Source: Gammaproteobacteria bacterium (GTDB lineage: Bacteria; Pseudomonadota; Gammaproteobacteria; SZUA-152). Taken from it: a stretch of DNA of 64,000 bases. The position numbers were made by a program, and so were the translations under genes. The stretch's first letter is position 1. Each line of letters starts with the position of its first letter. The stretch spans positions 1 to 64,000 of the forward strand of contig JAKIUF010000012.1 in the NCBI GenBank assembly GCA_021647705.1. The letters are read 5' to 3'. Below are positions 22,330 through 30,638 of this stretch, piece after piece. The notes beneath the pieces were generated by a model. That model ran no database searches and had not been told where the DNA came from. It saw only the letters and a program-made list of their open reading frames with translations.

Positions 22330-25317
22330 ATGAGCAGCGTTAACGAGACCGCCTATCCGCGCTTCAAATCGGAGCTAACTGATGAAGAGCTTCGGGACAT
22401 CTACACCCCGACAGCGGCGGAATGCGCTTTTGCCCAGCGTCACCGTTCGCAACGTTTATCCCGCTTGGCGTTACTAGTACTTCTCAAGACCACTCAACGT
22501 CTCGGTTATGTCGTCAAACTTGCTGATGTTCCACTGCCTATTCTGAACCATATTGCCGAACACGCGAGGATGAACAACATCCAGAAACAAAATATGACCC
22601 GGTATGACCAAGCTGGTACCCGGCAGCGATTACTTGATCTGGTGCGTAAGCAAGTAGGCATTAATCCTTTTACTCGGGATGGTGAAAAACTCGTTGAGAA
22701 AACGGCAGAGTTGGCGGCCGAAACCAAACAAGAACTCGCAGATATTATCAACGTTGTTATCGAGCTGCTGATTCAACAACGTTTTGAACTGCCTGGTTTC
22801 AGCACACTGGCAAGAGCGGCCAGGCGCGCCCGCACAACGGTAAATGAACAATATTTCCAATCACTTTACGATGCCCTCACAAAATCAGTAAAAACTGAGA
22901 TTGATGATTTGTTGTCGGTGCAGACCGGTGGGACGCAAAGTGGGTGGCATCAGCTCAAGCGTGAACCCAAACGTCCTACCAACAAAGAAGTCAGAAGCTA
23001 TCTGCAACACTTGAAATGGTTGAAATCCTGGGCACACCAGTTACCTAGTATCGATCACATTCCCATTTCCAAATGGCGTCAATATGTATTGGAAGCACGT
23101 TCCCTAGACGCAGCAGAATTGAAAAAAACCAAAGCCACTAAACGCTATGCACTGGTCATCATTCTAATCCACGCTCAGCTACGCAGGGCGATGAATGACA
23201 CTGTGGAAATTTTTATTCGCAGAGTGAGGAGTCTGCATACCAAAGGGGATGAACGACTCCAACAGTATCACCTGGAGCGCACCAAGCTCGTGGAAAAATT
23301 GATTAGCCAGTTTCGTGACGTACTGGAGGCATTTCAAGAGGGCACGACGGATAAAGCACGGGTTGCCGGTATTACTGCCGCCCTGAAAGAGGAACCAGAA
23401 CAAATACTTGCTGAGTGTGATGCGCACATGGCCTATGCGGGAAACAATTATTATCCTTTTCTATTACCACTTTACAAAATGCAGCGGCCGTTACTGTTCA
23501 ATTGCCTTGAGCTGATCAACGTCAAATCGACGACAAATGACCAGTCACTTATCCGGGCAATCCATCTTATCCTGGAGCACCGGAACAGCCACAAGGAAAT
23601 GTTATCCCTTGTCGGCGATGGCAGCGCCAGAAGAAACCAGATAAACATACATTGGGTACCTGAAAAGTGGCGTAAATTGGTGACAGGTAAAAAAGTACAT
23701 GATTCATCTATCCATGAAGTTCACCGAAAGTATTTTGAATTGTGTGTCCTTACCCATGTAATGAGAGAGCTTAAATCCGGTGATCTTTTTGTGGCGGAAA
23801 GTGAACACTATAACGACTACCGGGATCAGTTGATCGATTGGGAAACATTTGAGGCACAAATTTCTGAATATGGTGAGATGGTTGAATTACCTATGCAGCC
23901 ACAAGCCTTTGTAGACAACTTAAAACAACAGCTTACAGAAAAGGCACACCAGATAGATAGTCAATACCCTGTTAACGAATACCTTGAATTGACCAGTGAT
24001 GGCATCGTCATTCACAAACACACGAAAGACAATAAACCAGAAGCCTTATCCTTTGTGGATCAACAGATTTCTAAAAAGTTACCAGCAACCAATATTTTGG
24101 ATCTGTTGGTTAATGCTGAGGGCTGGCTAGATCTGCATCGACATTTTGGACCATTGTCGGGTTTTGAGGCCAAAGTGGATGATCCACGAAAGCGATTTAT
24201 TACAACGTTGTTTTGTTATGGCTGCAATCTTGGGCCCACTCAAACAGCCCGTTCTGTCAAAGGGCTTAGCCGTAAACAGGTGGCCTGGTTGAATCTACGT
24301 CATATCACGGAGGAGCGCTTGGAGAAGGCGACCGTGCAGGTAATCAATGCCTATAATAAATTTCTGTTGCCAAAATTTTGGGGAAGTGGAAAATCTGCTT
24401 CGGCAGATGGCACCAAATGGAACCTGTACGAACAGAATCTCTTAACGGAATATCACATTCGTTATGGAGGCTATGGCGGCATTGGCTATTACCATGTGTC
24501 GGATATGTATATCGCCTTGTTTAGTCATTTCATTCCATGTGGCGTCTATGAAGCTATTTACATCCTCGATGGCTTGATCAAAAACGAATCGGACATCCAG
24601 CCCGATACGATTCACGGTGACACTCAGGCACAAAGTGCACCGGTCTTTGGACTGGCATATTTATTGGGTATTAATCTCATGCCGCGCATTCGAGGTCTGA
24701 AAAAACTCATTTTTTTCAAACCCGACAAAACCATACGTTATGAGCACATCAACAAGCTATTCGGTGAAAGCATCAACTGGCGACTGATTGAAACTCATGT
24801 GCCCGATATGCTGCGCATAGTACTGTCGATCAAAGCTGGGAAAATTACACCGTCAACAATTTTAAGACGCCTCGGTACCTATAGTCGCAAGAATAAATTG
24901 TACTTTGCGTTCCGTGAGCTGGGCCGAGCAGTGCGAACCATTTTCCTGTTGGATTACATCGGTGATGTCGAGTTACGTAAAACCATTCAGGCCGCAACGA
25001 ATAAAAGTGAGGAGTTCAATAACTTCACCAAATGGCTGTTTTTTGGCGGCGAAGGCATCATTGCGGAAAACATCCGGCATGAACAGCGGAAGGTCATTAA
25101 ATATAACCAGTTAGTGGCCAACCTCGTCATTCTGCACAACGTTGATGCGATGACAAGGGTTGTAAAGATCCTACAGAAGGAAGGACATCCAATTGATGCA
25201 GAAATCCTAGCAGGTTTGTCTCCGTACAGAACTGAGCATATCAATCGATTTGGCGATTATACGTTGAATCTGGATAGAAAAATTCGCCCCATGGACTACA
25301 AAATCAAATTATTGTAA
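22330..25317 (+). CDS. tnpA: Tn3-family transposase
   Basis: 995 aa, normal length for the family. The N-terminal part YPRFKSELTDEELRDIYTPT and the DNA-binding region LLVLLKTTQRLGYVVKL are typical. DDE catalytic residues are visible as Asp in SADGTKWNL, Asp in IHGDTQAQSAP and Glu in the region EEFNNFTKWLFFGGEGIIAE. It makes cointegrates with 5-bp target duplication. The gene reads towards the right inverted repeat and ends 22 bp before it. No stop or frameshift is seen, so with both ends and a resolvase the transposon should be mobile. Confidence 0.95.
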   Translation: MSSVNETAYPRFKSELTDEELRDIYTPTAAECAFAQRHRSQRLSRLALLVLLKTTQRLGYVVKLADVPLPILNHIAEHARMNNIQKQNMTRYDQAGTRQRLLDLVRKQVGINPFTRDGEKLVEKTAELAAETKQELADIINVVIELLIQQRFELPGFSTLARAARRARTTVNEQYFQSLYDALTKSVKTEIDDLLSVQTGGTQSGWHQLKREPKRPTNKEVRSYLQHLKWLKSWAHQLPSIDHIPISKWRQYVLEARSLDAAELKKTKATKRYALVIILIHAQLRRAMNDTVEIFIRRVRSLHTKGDERLQQYHLERTKLVEKLISQFRDVLEAFQEGTTDKARVAGITAALKEEPEQILAECDAHMAYAGNNYYPFLLPLYKMQRPLLFNCLELINVKSTTNDQSLIRAIHLILEHRNSHKEMLSLVGDGSARRNQINIHWVPEKWRKLVTGKKVHDSSIHEVHRKYFELCVLTHVMRELKSGDLFVAESEHYNDYRDQLIDWETFEAQISEYGEMVELPMQPQAFVDNLKQQLTEKAHQIDSQYPVNEYLELTSDGIVIHKHTKDNKPEALSFVDQQISKKLPATNILDLLVNAEGWLDLHRHFGPLSGFEAKVDDPRKRFITTLFCYGCNLGPTQTARSVKGLSRKQVAWLNLRHITEERLEKATVQVINAYNKFLLPKFWGSGKSASADGTKWNLYEQNLLTEYHIRYGGYGGIGYYHVSDMYIALFSHFIPCGVYEAIYILDGLIKNESDIQPDTIHGDTQAQSAPVFGLAYLLGINLMPRIRGLKKLIFFKPDKTIRYEHINKLFGESINWRLIETHVPDMLRIVLSIKAGKITPSTILRRLGTYSRKNKLYFAFRELGRAVRTIFLLDYIGDVELRKTIQAATNKSEEFNNFTKWLFFGGEGIIAENIRHEQRKVIKYNQLVANLVILHNVDAMTRVVKILQKEGHPIDAEILAGLSPYRTEHINRFGDYTLNLDRKIRPMDYKIKLL

Positions 25318-25338
25318 TAAATATCAACAGCTTGAGTT

Positions 25339-25376
25339 AGAAGCGGTGGATTTCGTCAGAATCCTGGCCGACCCTC
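25339..25376 (-). repeat. Right terminal inverted repeat of the Tn3-family transposon
   Basis: Read inwards from 25376: GAGGGTCGGCCAGGATTC then ACGAAATCCACCG, matching the left repeat. Immediately followed outside by CATCT (25377-25381), identical to the five bases outside the left repeat. Confidence 0.9.
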
Positions 25377-25506
25377 CATCTTGCCGGTATCGATTCAAAA
25401 TACGCTGTACCTGTCGAATGTAGATACCCAGCAGCTCGGCAGTTTGTGCTCTCGTCAGACGTTTTTCATCCAGCTTTTTTATTGTCGTGAGTTCACTGTC
25501 GCTCAT
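25377..25506 (-). pseudogene. N-terminal fragment of an ISNCY-type transposase, cut by the transposon
   Basis: From the ATG at 25506: MSDSELTTIKKLDEKRLTRA, QTAELLGIYIRQVQRILNRY and RQDGG, a helix-turn-helix N-terminus typical of ISNCY/IS1202-group transposases. The frame then runs into the Tn3 inverted repeat and stops inside it. The rest of the gene, itself already lacking the middle, continues left of the transposon at 11680. Confidence 0.75.
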
Positions 25507-25599
25507 TGTGTATACCGTCACCTTGCGCCTCTTATCATTCCGTTGTGAGAGTGCACAGCGTACGCTAGGAGGACATTTCTAACTAACTAAGGGGTGACA

Positions 25600-25792
25600 C
25601 TTGTATATAACGTTTACATTCTAAGTTCGCATAATGTATATTATGTTATGCTAATATACATTTTTTGAAAATTTGAGGAACAGCAGAAGGGTGGTTAATT
25701 TTGAATCAAACAACACTACCTCCCTACCCATGGCTTTGATTATCACCAAAATGAAATAAAAATCAAGATAATTATTATCGAAATTAAATTAT
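25600..25792. promoter_or_regulatory. AT-rich non-coding region with inverted repeat
   Basis: No gene is visible. The stretch holds GCATAA (25629-25634) and TTATGC (25646-25651) as an inverted repeat around TGTATATTATG, resembling the AT-rich words of the tnpT/tnpS interval. It lies 3' of the relaxase gene. Confidence 0.4.
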
Positions 25793-27655
25793 TTATTTAA
25801 AACCACTTAGATTTTCTAATTTTTTATTGATGTCTGGTGGCTTCAGGTCACCGTATATCGCACCAATTGGTAATAGCCATCCACGGATGGTTGCTTTTTT
25901 GTTGGTGCCATTAATTTGATACGAGTGGATGTTCAGGCCTTGCTTTGTTTGACGGTGTAGATTGGCTTTGTCCATCATGCGCTGTAATTTCTTTTGCAGT
26001 GTTACAGTAACTTTATCTTCCTTTTTGCCGCCGTCCAGCAAAAAAGTATGGCTCCGAATGAACTTCTTGAACGCCAGTGGCGATACCAGAAAAACACCTT
26101 CTTTGACGATGTGTATTAGCGCGTCAGATCGATTGGTGAAAATCTTACCATCACGAATACCGCATCTGATCCAGTCCAGGAAATAATGCGCAATATCAGG
26201 ATCATCCATATCGAATGCATTTGGCGCAGTACTCTGATGAGTTGGTTCAGGCATACCTGAACCAGGTTGTGGGTGGGTTGTTTCAGGTGCTGATTGCACC
26301 ATGTCAATATCTTTTACATGGCTGGTTTCTGGCGCAGTTGCTGTGCTGGTTGCTCCAAAGGGATCAGTTATATCATCACTTGCGGCAGCTTCTGGATTGT
26401 TAGCCCCTCCAACAAAAGTTTGATCCGGAAGGTTGCTGGCACTGCCAGCAAGATCCTGAACAGCAGGAACAGGGGTCGGGTTGGTGGCACTGCCACCAAG
26501 ATTTTTATCATTGCTGACAGCCACCAGATCTCCCACGAATGGCCCAGGTCTCCGACTGGGGTGAAACAGGCGGGCGGTCTCGAATTTGAGTACCGTTAAT
26601 GTCAGTGCATTGTTGATGCAAACCTTCCAGATTGCACCAGCGCTCGGTGTGCTGAGAGCGTATCCATGATCCTGCCAGACATCAAACAGACGACTGTTGT
26701 CGGCAGGTATATCGGTTGCGCCAGAATTGTAAAGATGTTGTTTCACTGCATCGGCAGTCGTGCCACACACCAGATAGGTGTGCTGCCCATCACACCACCC
26801 GGCACCGCCGTCGGCGCGGTTGATTTTAAGTGCGCCAGTGTCCAGCAGTTCGCGCAGGGCGGTTGTTAATCGGTCCACCAGAGGCACCGCTGATGTCAGC
26901 GGAAATCGGTTCCGGTCCCCGCCGATTTTGAGATTTGTGGCAACTGATATGCCGTCGGCCTGGCGCACGATTTCGCCGATTGCGCCAAATTCATAATGAT
27001 CACCTGAGAGCCAGGCGGTTAATTGCGCCAGGATATCTGGATATTGTGTCAACCAGCCCCGACCTTTCGGTGGGATGAGCCAGAAAAATGTATTGGCCAG
27101 TTGGGTGTGTAATTTGTAACGGGACTGTACAAATTCAACTTCGTATTGTTTTGCCCCAGTTTTATAAATACTGCCTTCGTGAGGCGTCCAGTGGGGACCT
27201 GTGTCAAGTTTAATGCGTGTGTTGCATGCGATTTTGCCAATGTCGTGGAGCAGCGCGCCGACGAACACGGCGTAGGACCAGATGTGTTCTTGTGCGTAGA
27301 TTATTTCGGGCGTTGAGTACTGTGGCAGGTTGTATGACTTGCGCATTCGTAGTGCTGTGTCAATCACATCAAACGTATGTATTACCAGTCCACCAGGCCC
27401 AGCATGATGGTGGGCCGCAGACGCAGGGACCAATTGGACTGATTCAACAAAGGCATTGATGGCCGGGCGGTAAAGATTATTAAAGTAGTCGTTACCGGCG
27501 GACGATAACCTTTCGATGGATTTGAGTTTTGGGGACAGTCCGAGACCTGAAATTATTTTGTCCGCAGACAGGATCGGCAGAGGATCGATGGGGTCGAGGG
27601 TTGATAAATCCGTTTTTTTCATTGCGCTAACGAGGCGTCTGGCCCAGGTGACCAT
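25793..27655 (-). CDS. MobH-family relaxase (TraI_2 domain)
   Basis: 620 aa. The N-terminal TraI_2 domain (residues ~30-330) carries the three-His motif in ASAAHHHAGPGGLVIHTFDV and the HD motif in FVGALLHDIGKIACN, which are the metal-binding signature of MobH relaxases such as those of R27, SXT and PFGI-type ICEs. After a low-complexity linker rich in Pro, Thr and Ala (~370-470) comes a C-terminal domain with DWIRCGIRDGKIFTNRSD and HSYQINGTNKKATIRGWLLP. The enzyme nicks oriT and leads the transferred strand. The start codon lies just after the stop of the upstream gene, implying coupling. The element's oriT should be near. Confidence 0.85.
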   Translation of the reverse strand: MVTWARRLVSAMKKTDLSTLDPIDPLPILSADKIISGLGLSPKLKSIERLSSAGNDYFNNLYRPAINAFVESVQLVPASAAHHHAGPGGLVIHTFDVIDTALRMRKSYNLPQYSTPEIIYAQEHIWSYAVFVGALLHDIGKIACNTRIKLDTGPHWTPHEGSIYKTGAKQYEVEFVQSRYKLHTQLANTFFWLIPPKGRGWLTQYPDILAQLTAWLSGDHYEFGAIGEIVRQADGISVATNLKIGGDRNRFPLTSAVPLVDRLTTALRELLDTGALKINRADGGAGWCDGQHTYLVCGTTADAVKQHLYNSGATDIPADNSRLFDVWQDHGYALSTPSAGAIWKVCINNALTLTVLKFETARLFHPSRRPGPFVGDLVAVSNDKNLGGSATNPTPVPAVQDLAGSASNLPDQTFVGGANNPEAAASDDITDPFGATSTATAPETSHVKDIDMVQSAPETTHPQPGSGMPEPTHQSTAPNAFDMDDPDIAHYFLDWIRCGIRDGKIFTNRSDALIHIVKEGVFLVSPLAFKKFIRSHTFLLDGGKKEDKVTVTLQKKLQRMMDKANLHRQTKQGLNIHSYQINGTNKKATIRGWLLPIGAIYGDLKPPDINKKLENLSGFK

Positions 27656-27656
27656 A

Positions 27657-28067
27657 TTATTGGCGTATTATGCGCAGCCGATGGTAGTACCAGCTGCGTA
27701 TCATATCGGGAGGTGGATATTCCTCGGCACTTTGATAATTCACTGCGCCACTCTTCCTGAAATCAACGAACCGTTCTTTTAACGGCTCCCAAAATACCGG
27801 ACCATCCGGTGTGTTGTGTACAGACCGGAAGCTGAACATGTCGTTGTGGCTCAAAATCCGGATAAATTCATCATCGGTGCTTTTAGGGATCTCACTGAGG
27901 CTGATTGACTTGAGAATCGCATGGATCGCTGGCGCAGGGGCTTGTGAATCAGGATGATCAAATGGGTATCCACGGAAATTTTCTATTAATGATTCGACGA
28001 TCGGAAGCCATTCCGGCCGTTTAAGTCGATCAAGTTCAACTCTTATATCATCTAGTTTAGCGTCCAT
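27657..28067 (-). CDS. Hypothetical protein upstream of the relaxase
   Basis: 136 aa, not recognised. Soluble, acidic, with an aromatic-rich C-terminal half (DMIRSWYYHRLRIIRQ) and no signal peptide. It ends one base before the relaxase start, so the two genes share an mRNA and its product may help relaxosome formation; this is inference from position only. The gene is the first of the leftward operon that begins in the divergent region 28068-28485. Confidence 0.55.
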   Translation of the reverse strand: MDAKLDDIRVELDRLKRPEWLPIVESLIENFRGYPFDHPDSQAPAPAIHAILKSISLSEIPKSTDDEFIRILSHNDMFSFRSVHNTPDGPVFWEPLKERFVDFRKSGAVNYQSAEEYPPPDMIRSWYYHRLRIIRQ

Positions 28068-28213
28068 TCGTTAACCCTTTTTGTTTTCGTTGATCATATT
28101 ATCGGAGAACTCCAGTCTGATATTTCTGAGTGTATGCTTAGATACCTTTCTATTCATTAAGAAACTCGTCATCTCGGTTTCTGTTTTATTTACCTTTTTG
28201 CTTTGCCATTTCA

Positions 28214-28245
28214 GGCCTCTTTCGCGTCTTCAAGCGAAGGAGGCC
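28214..28245. repeat. Hairpin 1 of a covarying pair in the relaxase/transfer intergenic region
   Basis: GGCCTCTTTCGC - GTCTTCAA - GCGAAGGAGGCC, followed by GCCCTTTGG. It lies in a 418-bp divergent gap without genes (28068-28485). The second copy at 28300-28334 keeps the loop and the outer bases, while the stem differs on both sides. No T-run follows, so a simple terminator is unlikely. Confidence 0.75.
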
Positions 28246-28299
28246 GCCCTTTGGGTTTGTAGTTTTCCTTTATTGCAGTTTTTCCATTGTACCTTTTTA

Positions 28300-28334
28300 G
28301 GCCTTCTTTTCGCGTCTTCAAGCGAAAAAAGGCC
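28300..28334. repeat. Hairpin 2 of the covarying pair
   Basis: GGCCTTCTTTTCGC - GTCTTCAA - GCGAAAAAAGGCC, again followed by GCCCTTTGG. Same loop and flank as hairpin 1, with altered but mostly still complementary arms. Candidate oriT or regulatory structure of the conjugative element. Confidence 0.75.
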
Positions 28335-28485
28335 GCCCTTTGGATAAGCCCCTTACCCTGTTTCCATTTTCTCCACATTTGTTCTCTGGATAATTAATCT
28401 GACATTTGGATGTCGGGTTTCTTGCTGTTTTTTGTTTTCTGCCCAGTTAACGTCTACGCAAATTCTATGTTCCAGGGAATCGGAT

Positions 28486-28935
28486 ATGCCAAAATTCTTT
28501 ATCACCGCTATTTTGTTTTTGTTGCTGCCCACAACCACGGTCGCAAACAATAATAACGATAAAGTCAGCGTAGGCCGTTACACGCTGGTAACACCATCGG
28601 CTACGCCAGAACAATCCAGTCCTCTCTCTGTTGTTATCAATATTTCATTTGGTACAAACATTACAAATGTCGGCGAGGCGCTGCAACACCTGCTGATCAG
28701 GTCCGGATACAGGCTGGCAGACCTGGATGCGGCTGATCCGTATCTGCCCATACTCTTCAGCCGTCCATTGCCTCAAGTCCATAGGCACCTGGGGCCCATT
28801 ACATTGCACGATGCATTGATCACATTGGCCGGGCCTGCCTGGTATTTATCGGTGGACCCTGTCAATCGGTTGATCAGTTATGAATTACTGGACAAATTTC
28901 GTCCCGCTGATGTTTCCGTAAACGGAAAATCTTAG
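28486..28935 (+). CDS. PilL-type ICE protein (conj_PilL, TIGR03748 family)
   Basis: 149 aa from the ATG at 28486, where a signal peptide begins (KFFITAILFLLLPTTTVA). The conserved body is VGRYTLVTPSATPEQSSPLS, LLIRSGYRLADLD and LPQVHRHLGPITLHDALI, as in the PilL N-terminal domain of PFGI-1/SXT-related ICEs. Its role is unproven; in other elements it precedes type IV pilus or transfer genes. It is the first gene of the long rightward transfer operon. No other pilus (pil) genes follow, unlike in PFGI-1. Confidence 0.78.
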   Translation: MPKFFITAILFLLLPTTTVANNNNDKVSVGRYTLVTPSATPEQSSPLSVVINISFGTNITNVGEALQHLLIRSGYRLADLDAADPYLPILFSRPLPQVHRHLGPITLHDALITLAGPAWYLSVDPVNRLISYELLDKFRPADVSVNGKS

Positions 28936-28992
28936 CACAAAGTTTTACGCCTTAATTCGCGGATGATACGGATACCTATAGGGAATACCATT

Positions 28993-29886
28993 ATGGCCAT
29001 CGATCAAACCACAAAACCTGCTGAACTGCTCAACGTAGATACCGATAACACACATGATGTTCACGAGCCCGTCGATGAGCCCGTAATGTCAGATATCACA
29101 CTGGAAGAAGAGCAACCGCTTGATTATTCTTCAGCCACCCCGGTAGCGGAACCCGATACACGCGCAGATAAAACCGGCTCTGTACCGGTACCCGCATTCA
29201 TTAAATTTGGTTTACCTGCACTTATTGTTGGCATTTTTATTGTTGCAGGCATTGGCATCAATTTCTTTATGTCCAATAACAAGGATGTTGATCCAACACC
29301 ATCTTTTGATGGCGGTGATTTTCAAATCGGTGGCGCACCGATTCAACCCGGTGCCCATGCGCCTGCAATGGGGGCACCGGCTATTCTTTCCCGCGATGAA
29401 CAATTATCCAGTATTGAGTCAGATGTTGATAACCTGCGATTATTGATTTCTTCGTTGCAAAAAAATAATGCTGAGCTACAAAATCAGATCGATGCCACCA
29501 GCATGGAGCGCAATGAACAGATTGCCGACCTGCGTTCCAGGTTGATGGATGCCACAGTCAATACCATTCCATCATTGGCATCTATCGATAAAGAGCATGC
29601 ATCAACACTCAATACGTTACAAACTCAAATAAAGACTAATAAACGACGCATTGATCAGGCAACAAAACGCAAAGCGGAGTCACCGCCATTTACGTTGATA
29701 TCCATTGATGAGTGGGGATCAACGACCAGTGCGGTATTGGAGATGGATGGCAAATCCACCGTAGCCTCAGTGGGTGATGTACGTGCGGGATGGAAAATCA
29801 CAAAAATTAAACGGCCTGACTGTATTTATGCAACGCGCGTAGCTGATAACAAATCTGTCACGATTTGTGGTGCAGGTATTCTGTGA
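28993..29886 (+). CDS. Inner-membrane conjugation protein with coiled coil
   Basis: About 297 aa from the ATG at 28993 (an upstream in-frame ATG at 28963 is less well placed). An acidic cytoplasmic tail of ~65 residues, one membrane helix (FGLPALIVGIFIVAGIGINF), a periplasmic coiled coil (IESDVDNLRLLISSLQKNNA) and a small C-terminal domain with SVGDVRAGWKITKIKRPDC. The layout resembles bitopic assembly factors of type IV secretion and pilus systems. It shares its last bases with the next gene's ATG, an overlap that implies a linked stoichiometry. Confidence 0.6.
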   Translation: MAIDQTTKPAELLNVDTDNTHDVHEPVDEPVMSDITLEEEQPLDYSSATPVAEPDTRADKTGSVPVPAFIKFGLPALIVGIFIVAGIGINFFMSNNKDVDPTPSFDGGDFQIGGAPIQPGAHAPAMGAPAILSRDEQLSSIESDVDNLRLLISSLQKNNAELQNQIDATSMERNEQIADLRSRLMDATVNTIPSLASIDKEHASTLNTLQTQIKTNKRRIDQATKRKAESPPFTLISIDEWGSTTSAVLEMDGKSTVASVGDVRAGWKITKIKRPDCIYATRVADNKSVTICGAGIL

Positions 29887-30638
29887 TGCGATACCAACGA
29901 TATTTCGCTGTATCTTTGTCCACTATTTTCCTTGCTGCCTGCACAACCACAACAATTGTGCCGACGGAAGATCCAGTGCCTGTCATTGAAGATACAACAC
30001 CGTCGCTGAAGGAGTCACGCCTGAACGATTGTAAATATCTTATGCGCGACCTTTCCATGGATTGGTCATCACGTCGTTATTGGTGTGGTTCACCGTCGTC
30101 CGAAAATTCCACAGAATCAAATCTTCGGGAAAAAAGAAATAAAGCGATGTTGGCAGCCATTGAACGCATGCGGCTGCGTCTTTCTATCTTGCGTGAGCGC
30201 ATGAATACAGTAACTCGTCGTACGGATGATGTCGCTACAAAAATTTCTCCACGTTTAAAGCAACAATCCAGCGTTAATATAAAAAAGCCAGCAATGATCA
30301 AAACAAAACTCAGTCCTGCCAAACATTCTGACACTGACCAGACACATCGCATCGTCTTTGCACGAGGACGGGTGACATTGGGCCCCAAAGGTCGATTGCA
30401 GGCGCTGGGGCTGATTCCGATCATTCAGAATGCTCGCCAGATTACGGTAAGAGGGCGACTGATGGATGACGAATTCCAGTTAGATGACCCGCTGGCCTCT
30501 GAACGTCGGTCGGTAGGGCGGTCTTATTCTGTGCGTGAGCTGTGGCGGTCTGCCGGTGTTGATGTCACTGCTCTGACCATCCTGCATTACTCCCCGGATG
30601 TTTCAGGGAAATTTGTTGAGGTGATGATTGATGAATAA
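29886..30638 (+). CDS. Lipoprotein with OmpA-like C-terminal domain
   Basis: 250 aa. Lipobox LSTIFLAACTT gives an N-terminal lipid anchor. The C-terminal ~110 residues (IVFARGRVTLGPKGRLQAL, then VRGRLMDDE, LASERRSVGRSYSVRELW and AGVDVTALTIL) look like an OmpA/MotB peptidoglycan-binding fold. It probably anchors the transfer apparatus at the outer membrane or cell wall. ATG overlaps the TGA of the previous gene; its own end overlaps the following gene by 8 bp. Confidence 0.6.
   Translation: MRYQRYFAVSLSTIFLAACTTTTIVPTEDPVPVIEDTTPSLKESRLNDCKYLMRDLSMDWSSRRYWCGSPSSENSTESNLREKRNKAMLAAIERMRLRLSILRERMNTVTRRTDDVATKISPRLKQQSSVNIKKPAMIKTKLSPAKHSDTDQTHRIVFARGRVTLGPKGRLQALGLIPIIQNARQITVRGRLMDDEFQLDDPLASERRSVGRSYSVRELWRSAGVDVTALTILHYSPDVSGKFVEVMIDE

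Larger units (their letters stand above)
11681..25376. mobile_element. Complete Tn3-family transposon (Tn4651-like) carrying a MerR-regulated operon and a TumE/TumA pair
   Basis: Terminal inverted repeats begin GAGGGTCGGCC on both ends and match at about 30 of 33 positions. The direct repeats CATCT at 11676-11680 and 25377-25381 are a perfect 5-bp target duplication, the size made by Tn3-family transposases. Core genes: tnpT (minus) and tnpS (plus), divergent around a resolution site at the left end, and tnpA at the right end reading towards the right repeat. The passenger content is the leftward operon 14025-21204 and the toxin-antitoxin pair 21586-22234. Length is 13,696 bp. The target was a defective ISNCY transposase gene. 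Confidence 0.9.
10327..25599. mobile_element. Internally deleted ISNCY-type element, interrupted by an IS3-family element and a Tn3-family transposon
   Basis: The two outer ends are inverted: TGTCCCTC...TTAGAAATG from 10327, and on the other strand TGTCACCCC...TTAGAAATG from 25599. Between them lie the C-terminus of the transposase gene (minus strand, 10374-11680) and its first ~43 codons (25377-25506). Removing the Tn3-family transposon and one copy of its CATCT duplication joins these parts directly, so most of the transposase was already deleted before that insertion. A second, C-terminal-only copy is at 3790-4046. Confidence 0.65.

Noticed and set aside
28214-28334. CRISPR-like repeats
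   Set aside because: Only two units, with differing stems; no array, no cas genes anywhere in the window.
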